A stretch of DNA of 64,000 bases, from assembly GCA_964372115.1 (NCBI GenBank), contig CAYJPN010000018.1, positions 39,768 to 103,767 on the forward strand, in the 5' to 3' direction. Source of the stretch: CG2-30-36-16 sp964372115. GTDB taxonomy: Bacteria; Bacteroidota; Ignavibacteria; Ignavibacteriales; Ignavibacteriaceae. The notes beneath the pieces were generated by a model, which was not told where the DNA came from, did no database searches, and was given only the letters and a program-made list of their open reading frames with translations. Numbering within the stretch: the first letter of the stretch is position 1; every line of letters starts with the position of its first letter. Shown in pieces: positions 29,670 through 38,909 of the stretch. A program made the position numbers and the translations under genes.

Positions 29670-29915
29670 TCATTCTTTCTTTTTCCCAAAAATTCCCCAG
29701 CCTAATAAAATGCTTAGCAGAAAAAAAACACAGGTTGGTATCCACAGCCAGCTTATATTATCCAGCAGTCCGTTATTATTCATTCCCATGCTCATACCAT
29801 TATGTGTTCCGCTGCTTGTCATCGTCATTGCAATAGCTCCGCCAAGGGAAATTAGGAAAACTACTGTGACTATGATAAATGCAAGCACAAGAGGTTTATT
29901 TTCGAATGTATTCAT
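29670..29915 (-). CDS. Small two-helix membrane protein with Met-rich loop
   Basis: This 81-residue product has two membrane segments (about residues 8-31 and 54-76). They are joined by the loop GTHNGMSMGMNNNG, and the end is basic (KKKE). A GAGAG stretch lies before the ATG. No family was recognised; a Met-rich loop can bind copper, but nothing else here supports that. It stands alone between the GT4 fusion gene and copy A of the intergenic element, and the 233 bases upstream (29916-30148) show no feature I could support. Confidence 0.6.
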   Translation of the reverse strand: MNTFENKPLVLAFIIVTVVFLISLGGAIAMTMTSSGTHNGMSMGMNNNGLLDNISWLWIPTCVFFLLSILLGWGIFGKKKE

Positions 29916-30148
29916 GATAATTCTCTCTACAATAAGTTGTTCTGCCCAAGTTAATTGAGCTTATTTTTAATACTACTGGCAGATAGGGCAATGCTCGTAT
30001 CTGCCGCGCCATGATCTATATTAATAGTCTCTCCCGGGCAATAATGCGGCGCCTGCATTAACTACTCTGTTGATAAAATATTGCCGATTATCGGATGTAA
30101 GTATAGGATTAAGTTTATGATGATGGAAAAGTTCTACACTTTGATTTT

Positions 30149-32431
30149 TCATTTTAATAATGCCTTCATAGATAAATGTGATTGTTCTGCCAAACGGAGT
30201 TCCAATAATGACTGTAAAAAAGCTAAAGTTGATTCCGCCCCCTGGTTTTCATTTAAACGGTCAGGATGTAAACCATCGCGGCAGCCACCCGTGGTGGGAT
30301 CATAAACAGAAAGATTTAAATCGTTGCGGCCAAGAAACCATTCGAACGCCCTTCGAGCCTCCTTGTTCCAATATTTATCATCTGTAACTCTGAAAGCTTC
30401 GAGACAAGCGGATACCATTGTTTGCGCTTCAACCGGCTGCTGATCGAAACGAGCTCGTTCACTGCCTTCCCGGAAAAAACCATTCGAACCAATTGGAACA
30501 AAATGACCTGCCCTTGCGCGTTGCAAGACGGCAATCCATTTTAGGGATTCCAGCCCTGCATTTGTCATTTCGCTGTTTGGAATTGATTTGCCGCAGGTAA
30601 GCATAGCATGAGGGAGTGCAGCGTTGCAATATGAAAGTTCTTTTTCATACCACCGCCAATCATCTGTGCTGTTTTTTTGATATAAAGTTAATAGCCGTTG
30701 TGCCAGTTCATCCCGAACATGATCCGCCCTGCTGTCACCTCCGAATTTTCGCGAGTATTCACTTATCCCTATAAGAGCAAATGCCCAGGCGCGCGGGCTG
30801 GTGGTTAATAAAATTGCAGGTAAAGTTTGTTCGAACAACCATGCTGCCATCCCCTGTTGAGCCGGCATATTGCACCTATTAAGCACAGTACCTAAAGCCC
30901 ACAACGCACGTCCATGGCTATCATCCGAACCTTTTTCTTCCAACCAGTAGTGTTGATAATCCATAAAGTTTCGGAATTGCCCGATAGCTGGATTAAAGGC
31001 ATACCCGAGAAAAGCAAGATATCGGGAAGAAAACTTTAGCCCCTCACTATGACCAAGTTCATCTAAAAGAGCGCTTACAAGCAGTGCACGGGCATTGTCA
31101 TCGGTTGTATAACCGTGAGAATAATTAGGTACCATAAAAATTGAATGCTGCAGCATCCCGGTATAATCTGTCATATCAGCCAAATGATCGAGTTTTAACG
31201 GGGGTAATTCTCCAGGGTATTTGTCCAGCGCCTTTGCCGTAAACCCCGGCGGAATGTATTTCCTGCGTTCAGTGCGTGCGCGTTCAAAACTTTCCATATA
31301 ACGTTGAGCAACCTCCGACCAAATCATTGCACGTCCGAATATGTATGCACGCTTGCGCATTGCATGGCGCTCTGCTTCGTTATCCAACAGTTTAATTACT
31401 TCTTCCGCCAATGCCGCAGTGTCGTGGAATGGAACTATAACGCCTCTTCCTTCTGCAAGCAGCTCTTGCGCGTGCCAGTATGGAGTTGAGATAACTGCTT
31501 TACCCGCACCTACCGTATAAGCTAATGTCCCCGATGTAATTTGAGCTTCGTTAAGATAAGGGGTTATATAAATATCCGTGGCGCTTATAAACTCAACAAG
31601 CTCTTCCGCGCTCACAAACCGATTATAAAAAATAACATTACTTTCCACCCCTTTTTGTTGTGCCAGCCATTGCAAAGAAAGACGGTAAGTTTCCCCTTCG
31701 TGCTGAATAACATGAGGATGTGTGGCGCCAACAACTATATACACAATATTGGGGTAACGGGCTACTATGTCAGGTAAAGCGGTTATCACCGTTTCAATAC
31801 CTTTGTTAGCAGATAACAAACCAAAACTTAGTAATACAATTTTACCTTCTACTCCAAACAAATCTTTGTTAAAACTCGGGTCAACGAAAGGTACATCCGG
31901 TATACCGTGCGGTATCATATCTATTTTTTTCAAAGATACATTATAAATGTCATGTAAAAATTGAGACCCGCGTTCACTCATTACAATCAAACGGTCTGAT
32001 AATGCAGCAATTTCTTCCAATACACGGCGCTGATCGGGATCGGGATTTTTTAATATTGTATGTAAGGTTGTAACAATAGGCATACGCAAACCGCGTAAGA
32101 GCGCAAGAATGTGGCTGCCTGCTTTTCCGCCGAATATTCCATATTCAAATTGCAAACAAACAAGATCTACATTGTTAATGTTTAAAAAATCCGAGGCTCT
32201 CAGATACGAGTCGATATCCTTTTCCGTAAGTTCAAACCGGACGCGTAAAGGATATGCATAACCGGCTTCGGTATCGTTTACAGGCAGCGCAATACATGTT
32301 GTGCCCGCAAACTCCGATGCCACCGCTTCACATAGATCGGTTGTAAATGTTGCGATACCGCATTGCCGCGGTGAATAATTCCCAATAAAGGCAATTCGTT
32401 TTAAAACTGAATTCATCGATTTTTGTTTCAA
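30149..32431 (-). CDS. GT4 glycosyltransferase fused to a helical-toroid domain
   Basis: The first 385 residues form a GT-B glycosyltransferase of family 4: GNYSPRQCGIATFTTDL at the N-terminus and the donor-site region GAGKAVISTPYWHAQELLAE. The remaining 370 residues form an all-helical domain with GYTTDDNARAL (about 438-448) and NENQGAESTLAFLQSLL near the end, matching the secreted protein at 15350. It lacks a signal peptide. It may build or trim a mannose-type glycan, but donor and acceptor are unknown. The TTG start has GGAA at about 9 bases; an ATG at 32416 is an alternative. The gene looks richer in G and C than its neighbours, which may mark transfer. Confidence 0.85.
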   Translation of the reverse strand: MKQKSMNSVLKRIAFIGNYSPRQCGIATFTTDLCEAVASEFAGTTCIALPVNDTEAGYAYPLRVRFELTEKDIDSYLRASDFLNINNVDLVCLQFEYGIFGGKAGSHILALLRGLRMPIVTTLHTILKNPDPDQRRVLEEIAALSDRLIVMSERGSQFLHDIYNVSLKKIDMIPHGIPDVPFVDPSFNKDLFGVEGKIVLLSFGLLSANKGIETVITALPDIVARYPNIVYIVVGATHPHVIQHEGETYRLSLQWLAQQKGVESNVIFYNRFVSAEELVEFISATDIYITPYLNEAQITSGTLAYTVGAGKAVISTPYWHAQELLAEGRGVIVPFHDTAALAEEVIKLLDNEAERHAMRKRAYIFGRAMIWSEVAQRYMESFERARTERRKYIPPGFTAKALDKYPGELPPLKLDHLADMTDYTGMLQHSIFMVPNYSHGYTTDDNARALLVSALLDELGHSEGLKFSSRYLAFLGYAFNPAIGQFRNFMDYQHYWLEEKGSDDSHGRALWALGTVLNRCNMPAQQGMAAWLFEQTLPAILLTTSPRAWAFALIGISEYSRKFGGDSRADHVRDELAQRLLTLYQKNSTDDWRWYEKELSYCNAALPHAMLTCGKSIPNSEMTNAGLESLKWIAVLQRARAGHFVPIGSNGFFREGSERARFDQQPVEAQTMVSACLEAFRVTDDKYWNKEARRAFEWFLGRNDLNLSVYDPTTGGCRDGLHPDRLNENQGAESTLAFLQSLLELRLAEQSHLSMKALLK

Positions 32432-32573
32432 GATTAAATTCCATTTTTTTTTGAAAACAATATTTTGCTTTTAAACGTTTTTATACTGAACCATAACAGA
32501 GAAAACGCCGAAAATATATTTTTGCATAATACTCCAATTACAAGAATAAGTTATAGATTGGTTTTAGTTGTTT

Positions 32574-32614
32574 CAATAGAGCAAAGGGATGAAAAATGGA
32601 CTACATCCCTGAGG
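32574..32614 (-). promoter_or_regulatory. Recurrent intergenic element, copy B
   Basis: AGGGATG and CATCCCT form an inverted repeat around AAAAATGGACTA; GCAAAGGGATGAAAAA is the conserved left part. It lies 143 bases before the GT4 fusion gene in the otherwise featureless 320-base gap 32432-32752. Confidence 0.65.
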
Positions 32615-32752
32615 TGAATAAATACTCCCAATAAGATACGCGCAGTTTTATAAACGCAAAAATGTTTTACGTTCAAGACTTTTTTGCTTAAATGTCTCAT
32701 GCTGGTAATCTAAAAAATTGCACAGTAGTTCAGTTTGACGAAAAAATAACAT

Positions 32753-33364
32753 TTACAACAAACTTAATAGAACAATAACACCGGATAGAATTATTAAGAT
32801 ACCTGCAATTCGGTTTACCCATCGTAAACCTTCAAGATCCAATTTGTCTCTAAAAAGTGTTACTCCGGAACTAAGCAACAAAAACCATAAACACGACCCG
32901 ATAAAAACACCGACAACAAGAGCCGAAGCTGAAAAAAAACTGAGTTCTTTTCCTAAGCCGAGCGCGGCAAAAACGGCAATAAAAGCAAAGATTGTCAAAG
33001 GATTTGTGAGTGTAAGAAAAAGAGTTGTTATATATGATCTTAACATTCCCGAGTTGTTTAGCTGACGCTTCGGATCAGTTGGACGTGCACGAAATGTTTT
33101 TATTCCGAGGAAAAGAAGAAGTAAACCTCCGGCTAATCGAATCCAGATCCGCTGGCTTTCAAGCGTATCCGATATAGCAGTAAGACTAAATGCGGCAACG
33201 CAACCGTAAAATGAATCTGCGGTGGCAGCGCCAAGACCTATAATTAAGCCGCGCAAGCGCCCCGCAGTAAGCGTTTTACGAATACACATAATTCCGATTG
33301 GTCCGACTGGCACCGCCATGGCAAACCCGATAAAAATTCCTTTAATAAAAAATACTAATTCCAT
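32753..33364 (-). CDS. LysE family translocator
   Basis: This 203-residue inner-membrane exporter has six predicted membrane segments. The family signature FAMAVPVGPIGIMCIRKTL lies near the N-terminus (about residues 14-32), and LFLTLTNPLTIFAFIAVFAA in the middle. LysE/RhtB proteins export amino acids or similar small compounds using the proton gradient. The substrate cannot be told from sequence. GAGAG precedes the ATG. It stands as a single gene between the GT4 fusion and a hypothetical secreted protein. Confidence 0.9.
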   Translation of the reverse strand: MELVFFIKGIFIGFAMAVPVGPIGIMCIRKTLTAGRLRGLIIGLGAATADSFYGCVAAFSLTAISDTLESQRIWIRLAGGLLLLFLGIKTFRARPTDPKRQLNNSGMLRSYITTLFLTLTNPLTIFAFIAVFAALGLGKELSFFSASALVVGVFIGSCLWFLLLSSGVTLFRDKLDLEGLRWVNRIAGILIILSGVIVLLSLL

Positions 33365-33541
33365 TGTACTAACTCTCTATCGTTGTGCTTAAACATTTGG
33401 TCATAAATTTTAAAACGCTTCTTCCTCTCTTAGTTGAAATGAATTTGAACAGCAGCATTCTGATTTTTATATTTGCCTGCGGCAGCCAACACTAACAGTT
33501 AATCTTTAATGAGATAAATACATTTTAAGAAATAATCTTTC

Positions 33542-34858
33542 TTAAAATGAAATGCCAACCTGGGCGGCAATTAAAAACCGCATTTTTTTTTGCACCGGGA
33601 AAAACGGTACGAACTCTATTCCTGCTGTTATTTTTTCCCCAAGGTTTATTCCAATCATCCTGGTCATTTCGGATAAATCCAGGAATGCCGACAATGCAAA
33701 GCCGCCTCTTCCTACATTAACATCTATTGGAGAGTTTTCCCCAAACGTTCCGAAACCAAGATTCACGGGGAAACGATTTCCCGATAATTCACTTACATAA
33801 TAAAATCTTAACATCGCACTGGAGTTACCGTATGCTAACGAATCACCTTTCTGACTGTCGTACAAAACTTTCGGAATTCCAAGCGAAAAGCCCATCTCAA
33901 TTGTTGGACCTTTTATCCGGAAGTAGCGCGTATAAAAGTTTGTGCGATCATAACCGCCGATTTTTATTGTGTAATCGGGTTCTATACTTATCTTAACGAT
34001 TGCCCAGTTAGGCAGCGAGTCCAAATGTATCCAAACCTGGTCAAATTCTTCCGGACGAATTGCCGCATAAATACCGTAGGCTCTACGATATTGAATTAAC
34101 ATAGCCCTATCCCTCCCCGGATCATTATAGCTTCGAAATGTTAAAATGCGTCGTTCAAAAGTTTGTGTTTTAGTTCCATCCCGCAATTGCACAGTAGTTC
34201 TGATAGTAATAAACTGTGGGCCCCTTCCCAAATGAATACTATCACGCTCAAAAATAACCCGAAGTTTTCGTATTTCGTTTCGATCGAGGGTAACTGCCGA
34301 TTCTATATTTTCACCTCCTGCATTTGGTTCAATGTGGACAAAATTGCTGATCCGCTCTATTACCTGTATTTCTTCTACATCCACCGTGCAGTCTGTTTCA
34401 TATATAAAACGTCGTCCTTTAGTATCCAAGATACCAAGACGCACCCGATATATCCCCGGCGTACAAACAAGAGGAATTAGAGCGCTGTAAGTATTGTTAC
34501 CTATAAATTTTAATTTTGTATCTTCTATAATTAAGATCGGTGTTACATCAACAATTGTTGCCGCACTGTCGTTCCGCCGAACTGTTATCTGCACGAGGTC
34601 CCCGGGAAAATAAACAGGTTTATCAGCGGATAAAGTTACGACCTCATCATCAAGTGATGAACGAATAAGTGTTGGAAATTTCTGCTGTGCTTGAGCGCTC
34701 AACGCCAATAAAATTGATAAAATTATAAGAGACGACAATTTGAATTTTAGAATCTTCCATGTCGAATTTTTCTGAAGAAAAAATTGTTCGTTTTTTGCTT
34801 TTTTTATTTCTTTCGGATTTAATCTAATTAGCAAAAAGATATTTTTTAAAAGCCCCAT
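33542..34858 (-). CDS. Hypothetical exported protein with barrel-like C-terminus
   Basis: A GGAGG ribosome site lies 4 bases before the ATG, so this start is likely, although it puts about 38 residues before a normal signal peptide (about 41-58, LLALSAQAQ). The mature part begins with an Ig- or macroglobulin-like strand pattern (VVTLSADKPVYFPGDLVQIT), a motif common in exported MG2-type domains. The last 150 residues have alternating aromatic strands and end in VGISF, a pattern of outer-membrane proteins. No enzyme or named family was recognised. Its neighbours give no clear link. Confidence 0.65.
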   Translation of the reverse strand: MGLLKNIFLLIRLNPKEIKKAKNEQFFLQKNSTWKILKFKLSSLIILSILLALSAQAQQKFPTLIRSSLDDEVVTLSADKPVYFPGDLVQITVRRNDSAATIVDVTPILIIEDTKLKFIGNNTYSALIPLVCTPGIYRVRLGILDTKGRRFIYETDCTVDVEEIQVIERISNFVHIEPNAGGENIESAVTLDRNEIRKLRVIFERDSIHLGRGPQFITIRTTVQLRDGTKTQTFERRILTFRSYNDPGRDRAMLIQYRRAYGIYAAIRPEEFDQVWIHLDSLPNWAIVKISIEPDYTIKIGGYDRTNFYTRYFRIKGPTIEMGFSLGIPKVLYDSQKGDSLAYGNSSAMLRFYYVSELSGNRFPVNLGFGTFGENSPIDVNVGRGGFALSAFLDLSEMTRMIGINLGEKITAGIEFVPFFPVQKKMRFLIAAQVGISF

Positions 34859-34955
34859 AACACCTCCAACTTATAACCCTGGCATTTCGCAGCCTTACAA
34901 AGTAACAACTTATTCAAATAAAAAAGTCTATCGATTATAATTTGCGATGTTATCA

Positions 34956-36029
34956 TTAGGGTACTTTTTTCTTTTTCGACCTTTTAGTAAAAAGCACTTC
35001 CGCCTTTTCAGAACCGAGTAATATACCAATCCACTCTGTTCTTTTGTTGCTTTCAAATGCAAACTTCACTGTAATTGTAAGAGGAATGCAGAGAATCGCA
35101 CCGATGAGTCCGAGCATGCTGCCCCAAAAAATTAAAGATAGAAAGACAACTAATGTAGAAAGCCCAAGTTTGTTCCCCATAAGGCGGGGCTCAATAATGT
35201 TACCAATTATAAACCCAACGAAAATATTGCCGGCAACAACCAACAGAGCACTGCCCATTCCAAGTTGAACAAGTGCAAGAAGCGCCGCAGGGATTGCGGA
35301 GATAACCCCTCCGATATTAGGAATATAATGCAGTAGAAATGCAAGGGAACCCCACAGAATAGGAAATTGTACCCCAAGTATATACATCCATGTTGCTATT
35401 AAGATGCCGGCAGCAAGGTTGATAAGAGTTTTAATAATCATATACCGTTTCATATCAACCACATACTTTGTGAACCGGGGAAATATCTGCTCGGGATTGC
35501 CAAGAATAGTACGAAGTTTTTTAGGAAAGCTCGAAACTTCGAGCAGTATGAATGTTACTGTAAGGAGAATTAGGAGAAGATTGGAAATTGCTGAGCTTAA
35601 GCCCGATACTAATCCGGCGGTAAGTTTAATTAATGCTTCCGGGTTTATATAATCCATTAATAATTTTTGTGTTCCTGAAAAACCTTTGCTTTTTAAAAAC
35701 ACACTTAGCTGCAGTGCCTGCTCCTTAATGCTGGATTGTAACAACGGGAGTTCATCTGAAAAATTGCTTATGGATGTTACGATTTGTGCACCAATCAGAA
35801 TTAAAATAATTATCATACCGGTCATAACTATCAACACAGCAATTATAGAAGGTAAACGTTTTTCTTTTAACCAGAGTACCGCCGGAGTTCCAAGCAGAGC
35901 AAGGAAAACAGAGATAAGCAGTAGAACAACAACAGATTGTGCAAGATTGATCCCTGCAATTATTACCACAATTGCCGCAGTTCCAATTAAAATGTCTAAC
36001 CCACTAATAGGTTTATTATGTTCATTCAT
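34956..36029 (-). CDS. AI-2E family (PerM-like) transporter
   Basis: This 357-residue membrane protein has about eight membrane segments and the family marks FLLHYIPNIGGVISAIPA and IIGNIIEPRLMGNKLGLS. Members include the E. coli autoinducer exporter TqsA, PerM and sodium/proton antiporters, so the substrate is open. Its ATG overlaps the stop of the phosphatidyltransferase gene as ATGA, showing coupled translation. The C-terminus is very basic (KRSKKKKVP). Confidence 0.9.
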   Translation of the reverse strand: MNEHNKPISGLDILIGTAAIVVIIAGINLAQSVVVLLLISVFLALLGTPAVLWLKEKRLPSIIAVLIVMTGMIIILILIGAQIVTSISNFSDELPLLQSSIKEQALQLSVFLKSKGFSGTQKLLMDYINPEALIKLTAGLVSGLSSAISNLLLILLTVTFILLEVSSFPKKLRTILGNPEQIFPRFTKYVVDMKRYMIIKTLINLAAGILIATWMYILGVQFPILWGSLAFLLHYIPNIGGVISAIPAALLALVQLGMGSALLVVAGNIFVGFIIGNIIEPRLMGNKLGLSTLVVFLSLIFWGSMLGLIGAILCIPLTITVKFAFESNKRTEWIGILLGSEKAEVLFTKRSKKKKVP

Positions 36030-36553
36030 AAATTTATAAGCTTAATTTTTTTTAGTCTGAGATCGGAAATCATGGCGGCTGCCGAGATAAAATATAAAAT
36101 CACAAACCAAACGATATATTCCCCGGAAAACAAGTAACCAAGGAATGCTAAAGTAGAAACCGTTGAAGCGGCAAATGAAGCGGGAATGCCAGTTCGGGGT
36201 TTTTGTTTATATGCTGTAAAGTAGGCTAATCTTATTGACGCAGCCCCCACATATAAAAAGCCGGCAATAAGCATAACAATACCGTTGATACCGACAAACC
36301 AACCAAATACAACCGAAGAACAAATTGCCAGAAAATCAGAAAAATTATCGAGGTAAACACCTAATGATCCGCCGCCTATTGCCCTTGCTAATTTTCCATC
36401 AAAATAATCAAAGAACAATTGCGCTAGAATAAGAATATATGCAATTAGCAATAATCCTTTGAAAGCGAAATAAACGGAGAAAGAAACACATAGCATACCA
36501 AGCAGTGTGAGCATGTCAGGCAAACGGAGATAGCGGAGTTGTTTAAATACCAT
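36026..36553 (-). CDS. CDP-alcohol phosphatidyltransferase family protein
   Basis: This 175-residue membrane enzyme carries the complete catalytic pattern D49-x2-D-G-x2-A-R-x7-G-x3-D-x3-D73. The final Asp is the catalytic base and the others bind metal and CDP. Such enzymes join a CDP-lipid with an alcohol such as serine, glycerol phosphate or inositol to make phospholipids. The PssA-like opening and short length suggest a phosphatidylserine-synthase-type relative, but this cannot be settled here. It overlaps the AI-2E gene by four bases. AAGGA precedes its ATG. Confidence 0.88.
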   Translation of the reverse strand: MVFKQLRYLRLPDMLTLLGMLCVSFSVYFAFKGLLLIAYILILAQLFFDYFDGKLARAIGGGSLGVYLDNFSDFLAICSSVVFGWFVGINGIVMLIAGFLYVGAASIRLAYFTAYKQKPRTGIPASFAASTVSTLAFLGYLFSGEYIVWFVILYFISAAAMISDLRLKKIKLINL

Positions 36554-36640
36554 TTCAATTTTTCCTTACATATTTTTGAGAATGTAATCCTTCTCCTTGT
36601 TAATTATTGTAATTTATTGAAAATATTTGGACTGCTTAAT

Positions 36641-36790
36641 TCAGAGAATACGCCGTCCGCTAACAATTCTTATCAGAATCATTATAACTGCAATTACTAA
36701 AAGAATATGGATAACACCGCCCATAGTGTAAGAAGTGACAAAACCAAGTAACCACAATACTATTAAAATTATCGCAATGGTGTACAACAT
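36641..36790 (-). CDS. lmo0937-family small membrane protein
   Basis: The product has 49 residues when started at the Met of MLYTIAIILIVLWLLGFV; an upstream Met would add an unlikely 24-residue polar tail. It has two short membrane helices with the family centre TSYTMGGVIHILLVIAVI and a basic end (SGRRIL). This mini-protein family is widespread in bacteria, often stress-linked, and of unknown function. A copy of the nine-fold intergenic element ends 67 bases before its start. Confidence 0.8.
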   Translation of the reverse strand: MLYTIAIILIVLWLLGFVTSYTMGGVIHILLVIAVIMILIRIVSGRRIL

Positions 36791-36856
36791 AATGAATATC
36801 TTTCTTTTTATATTTAGCGTTTTATTGTACGTGAAGCTATGCAGAGAAATAAAGTA

Positions 36857-36900
36857 ATTCAATCGGTCAAAAGGATGAAAAAGGGACTACATCTTTCGGG
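36857..36900 (-). promoter_or_regulatory. Recurrent intergenic element, copy C
   Basis: It contains ATTCAATCGGTCAAAAGG followed by ATGAAAAAGGGACTACAT. The left 25 to 30 bases are the same as in copy I. It is the only feature I see in the 409-base gap 36791-37199 between the lmo0937 gene and the MlaD gene end. Confidence 0.65.
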
Positions 36901-37199
36901 TGAGTGAATTTTTATTGTTTGGAAATTTTTGATATAAGATTTTAATGTATAAACCGGGAACAAATCGGAAAAGATAAATTACTCAATTTTTGTACAGCCG
37001 AAGTTATGTCAATTCTACCCGGATTTTCCAATAGAAAATTCTGCCTTTCAGTCCGACAATTTGTAATATCGCACACTCATTGTTATTGCCATTTCGAGAT
37101 GAAGTTTACCTCTAACTGTATAATTTATTTTGCCATTGTTTTTATTGAGCCGGTTGTTCTTTCTAATTCAAAAAATAAATCATACTATAAAATAAAATT

Positions 37200-38084
37200 T
37201 TAAAAACCCCATAGGAGCCAGCTGCTTTGGGCTTTTTTTAACAGCAGCTTAAACTCAACCGAGGCATCGTTAATATTATTAAAAGTAGAGCTGATGTGCT
37301 GAGCCGATGAGTCATCCATTAAAAGTTTTCCTATGCTCCCTTTTCCTGATTGTATATTTTTCGTAATAAGGGAGAGATCAGTGGTAATATTGGAGGCATT
37401 ATCAATTGTTGTTTTTAACGGAACAATTATTTCATTCATATCGATTTGGGCGAAACTAACAGTAGCCTTATCTATAAGATTTTTTAATCCTTTTGTCGCT
37501 TCACTTAAATTAATAAACGACGAATCAAAATTTCCTGCCAGCGATTCATCCATTAATAATTTTCCGATTGTTCCTTCGCCTGCCTCTATATTGCTTGTAA
37601 TTTTAGACAAATCTCTTGTAATAGTAGCTGCATAGTCGAGAGTTGATTTTAATGATGTAAAGACATCATCCAAATTATTTGGGTTTGTGGTTCCGATAAT
37701 ATCGTTGTCTTCTATTACCTTTTTCCCTTTCGCTCCGGGATTAATAATTAAAGCTTTATTCCCCATAAGTCCTTCGGATCCGATGCTCGCAATTGCACCT
37801 TTCATTATAAACTTTCTTGTACTTTCATTAATTACTATTTCAACAATAACGGAAGTATCGCTGATAATTGTAATATTTTCTACAGACCCAACATTTACGC
37901 CGGATAACCGTACGTTATTTCCAACTTGCAGCCCGGCAACATCATTAAAAACACCTTTTAAATGGAAGGTGCTGCTGAACAACTGCTGCTGATCGCCGAT
38001 AAAATAAATACCTAAGGTGAACAACGCTATACCAATGGAAATAAATATTCCTAATCTAATTTTATTGCTTATGTCATTTTTCAT
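37200..38084 (-). CDS. MlaD family (MCE-domain) lipid-transport substrate-binding protein
   Basis: This 294-residue protein has one N-terminal membrane anchor (about 9-28). An MCE domain follows (about 38-115, VFNDVAGLQVGNNVRLSGVN and GSEGLMGNKALIINPG). The tail has two similar segments, each with EAGEGTIGKLLMDES or QSGKGSIGKLLMDDS, predicted to be helical. MlaD-type proteins form a ring that passes phospholipids between the membranes. It is the third gene of an mlaE-mlaF-mlaD operon, 29 bases after the ATPase. No separate MlaA, B or C genes are seen here. Confidence 0.9.
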   Translation of the reverse strand: MKNDISNKIRLGIFISIGIALFTLGIYFIGDQQQLFSSTFHLKGVFNDVAGLQVGNNVRLSGVNVGSVENITIISDTSVIVEIVINESTRKFIMKGAIASIGSEGLMGNKALIINPGAKGKKVIEDNDIIGTTNPNNLDDVFTSLKSTLDYAATITRDLSKITSNIEAGEGTIGKLLMDESLAGNFDSSFINLSEATKGLKNLIDKATVSFAQIDMNEIIVPLKTTIDNASNITTDLSLITKNIQSGKGSIGKLLMDDSSAQHISSTFNNINDASVEFKLLLKKAQSSWLLWGF

Positions 38085-38113
38085 TTTATATATCCAAAAT
38101 TTTTTTCGATTTT

Positions 38114-38893
38114 TTATTCAAAAAACGATCTAATCCACGCATCATCGGATTTCTCTAAATCGGCATATGAACCTTCTGCTTCGCATATGCCATCTTTAAT
38201 AACTATTATTCGGTTTGCAGTAAGCCTTGCACATTCAATATCGTGAGTTATAATAATTGAAGATGTATCATGTTTGTTTTGTATTTCAAGAATTAGTTTA
38301 CTTATTTCTTTTGATGTTATTGGGTCAAGTCCGGTTGTAGGTTCATCATAAAGCATTATTTCGGGCTTTAATATCAGCGTTCTTGCTAAGCCTAACCTTT
38401 TACGCATACCGCCCGAAAGTTCCGATGGTGATTTATCAATGGCTTCAATAAGTCCTACATTTTGCAGCGCCTCTTTTACGAAAAAATCTATTTCGTCTCT
38501 TGAAATTTTTCGAAGTTGTAATCTAAACGGGAACTCAAGATTTTCCCGAACCGTCATTGAATCGTATAACGCCCCGCTTTGAAAAAGGAAGCCAATTTTT
38601 TTTCGTATATCAACCAATTCCACATCATTGAGTTCGGAAGTGTTTCTGCCAAGTATTATAAGTTTACCTTCGTCAATATCAATTAAACCGACAATACATT
38701 TAATCAATACCGATTTACCGGTTCCGGATTTTCCAAGTACAACAACGTTTTCTCCTTTATGGACAACCAAATTAATATCCTGCAATACGCGGTTGTTTCC
38801 AAAAGATTTTTTAAGATGTTCCATTTCAACAACAACAAGATCGTTTTGTTTTTTTTCATTTTCAGTTTTAATATTTATTTCAACATCATTCAT
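38114..38893 (-). CDS. MlaF family lipid-transport ABC ATPase
   Basis: This 259-residue ATPase has Walker A GKSGTGKSVL, Q-loop FLFQSGALYDSMTV, signature ELSGGMRKRLGLARTL, Walker B IMLYDEPTTGLDP and H-loop IITHDI. FQSGALYDSMTV is typical of the Mla/Ttg2A branch. It powers the permease at 38910 for lipid movement, probably to keep outer-membrane asymmetry. The N-terminal 20 residues are polar and Asn/Lys-rich. Confidence 0.93.
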   Translation of the reverse strand: MNDVEINIKTENEKKQNDLVVVEMEHLKKSFGNNRVLQDINLVVHKGENVVVLGKSGTGKSVLIKCIVGLIDIDEGKLIILGRNTSELNDVELVDIRKKIGFLFQSGALYDSMTVRENLEFPFRLQLRKISRDEIDFFVKEALQNVGLIEAIDKSPSELSGGMRKRLGLARTLILKPEIMLYDEPTTGLDPITSKEISKLILEIQNKHDTSSIIITHDIECARLTANRIIVIKDGICEAEGSYADLEKSDDAWIRSFFE

Positions 38894-38909
38894 TATTTTT
38901 TCGCGCTAT

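Noticed and set aside
29554..29745. 63-residue minus-strand frame covering element copy A
   Set aside because: It overlaps the two-helix membrane protein gene in another frame and covers the regulatory element; no ribosome site or domain.
35686..36039. 117-residue plus-strand frame opposite the AI-2E gene
   Set aside because: It is a complement of hydrophobic membrane-segment codons, and the minus-strand gene has clear family motifs and coupling to its neighbour.
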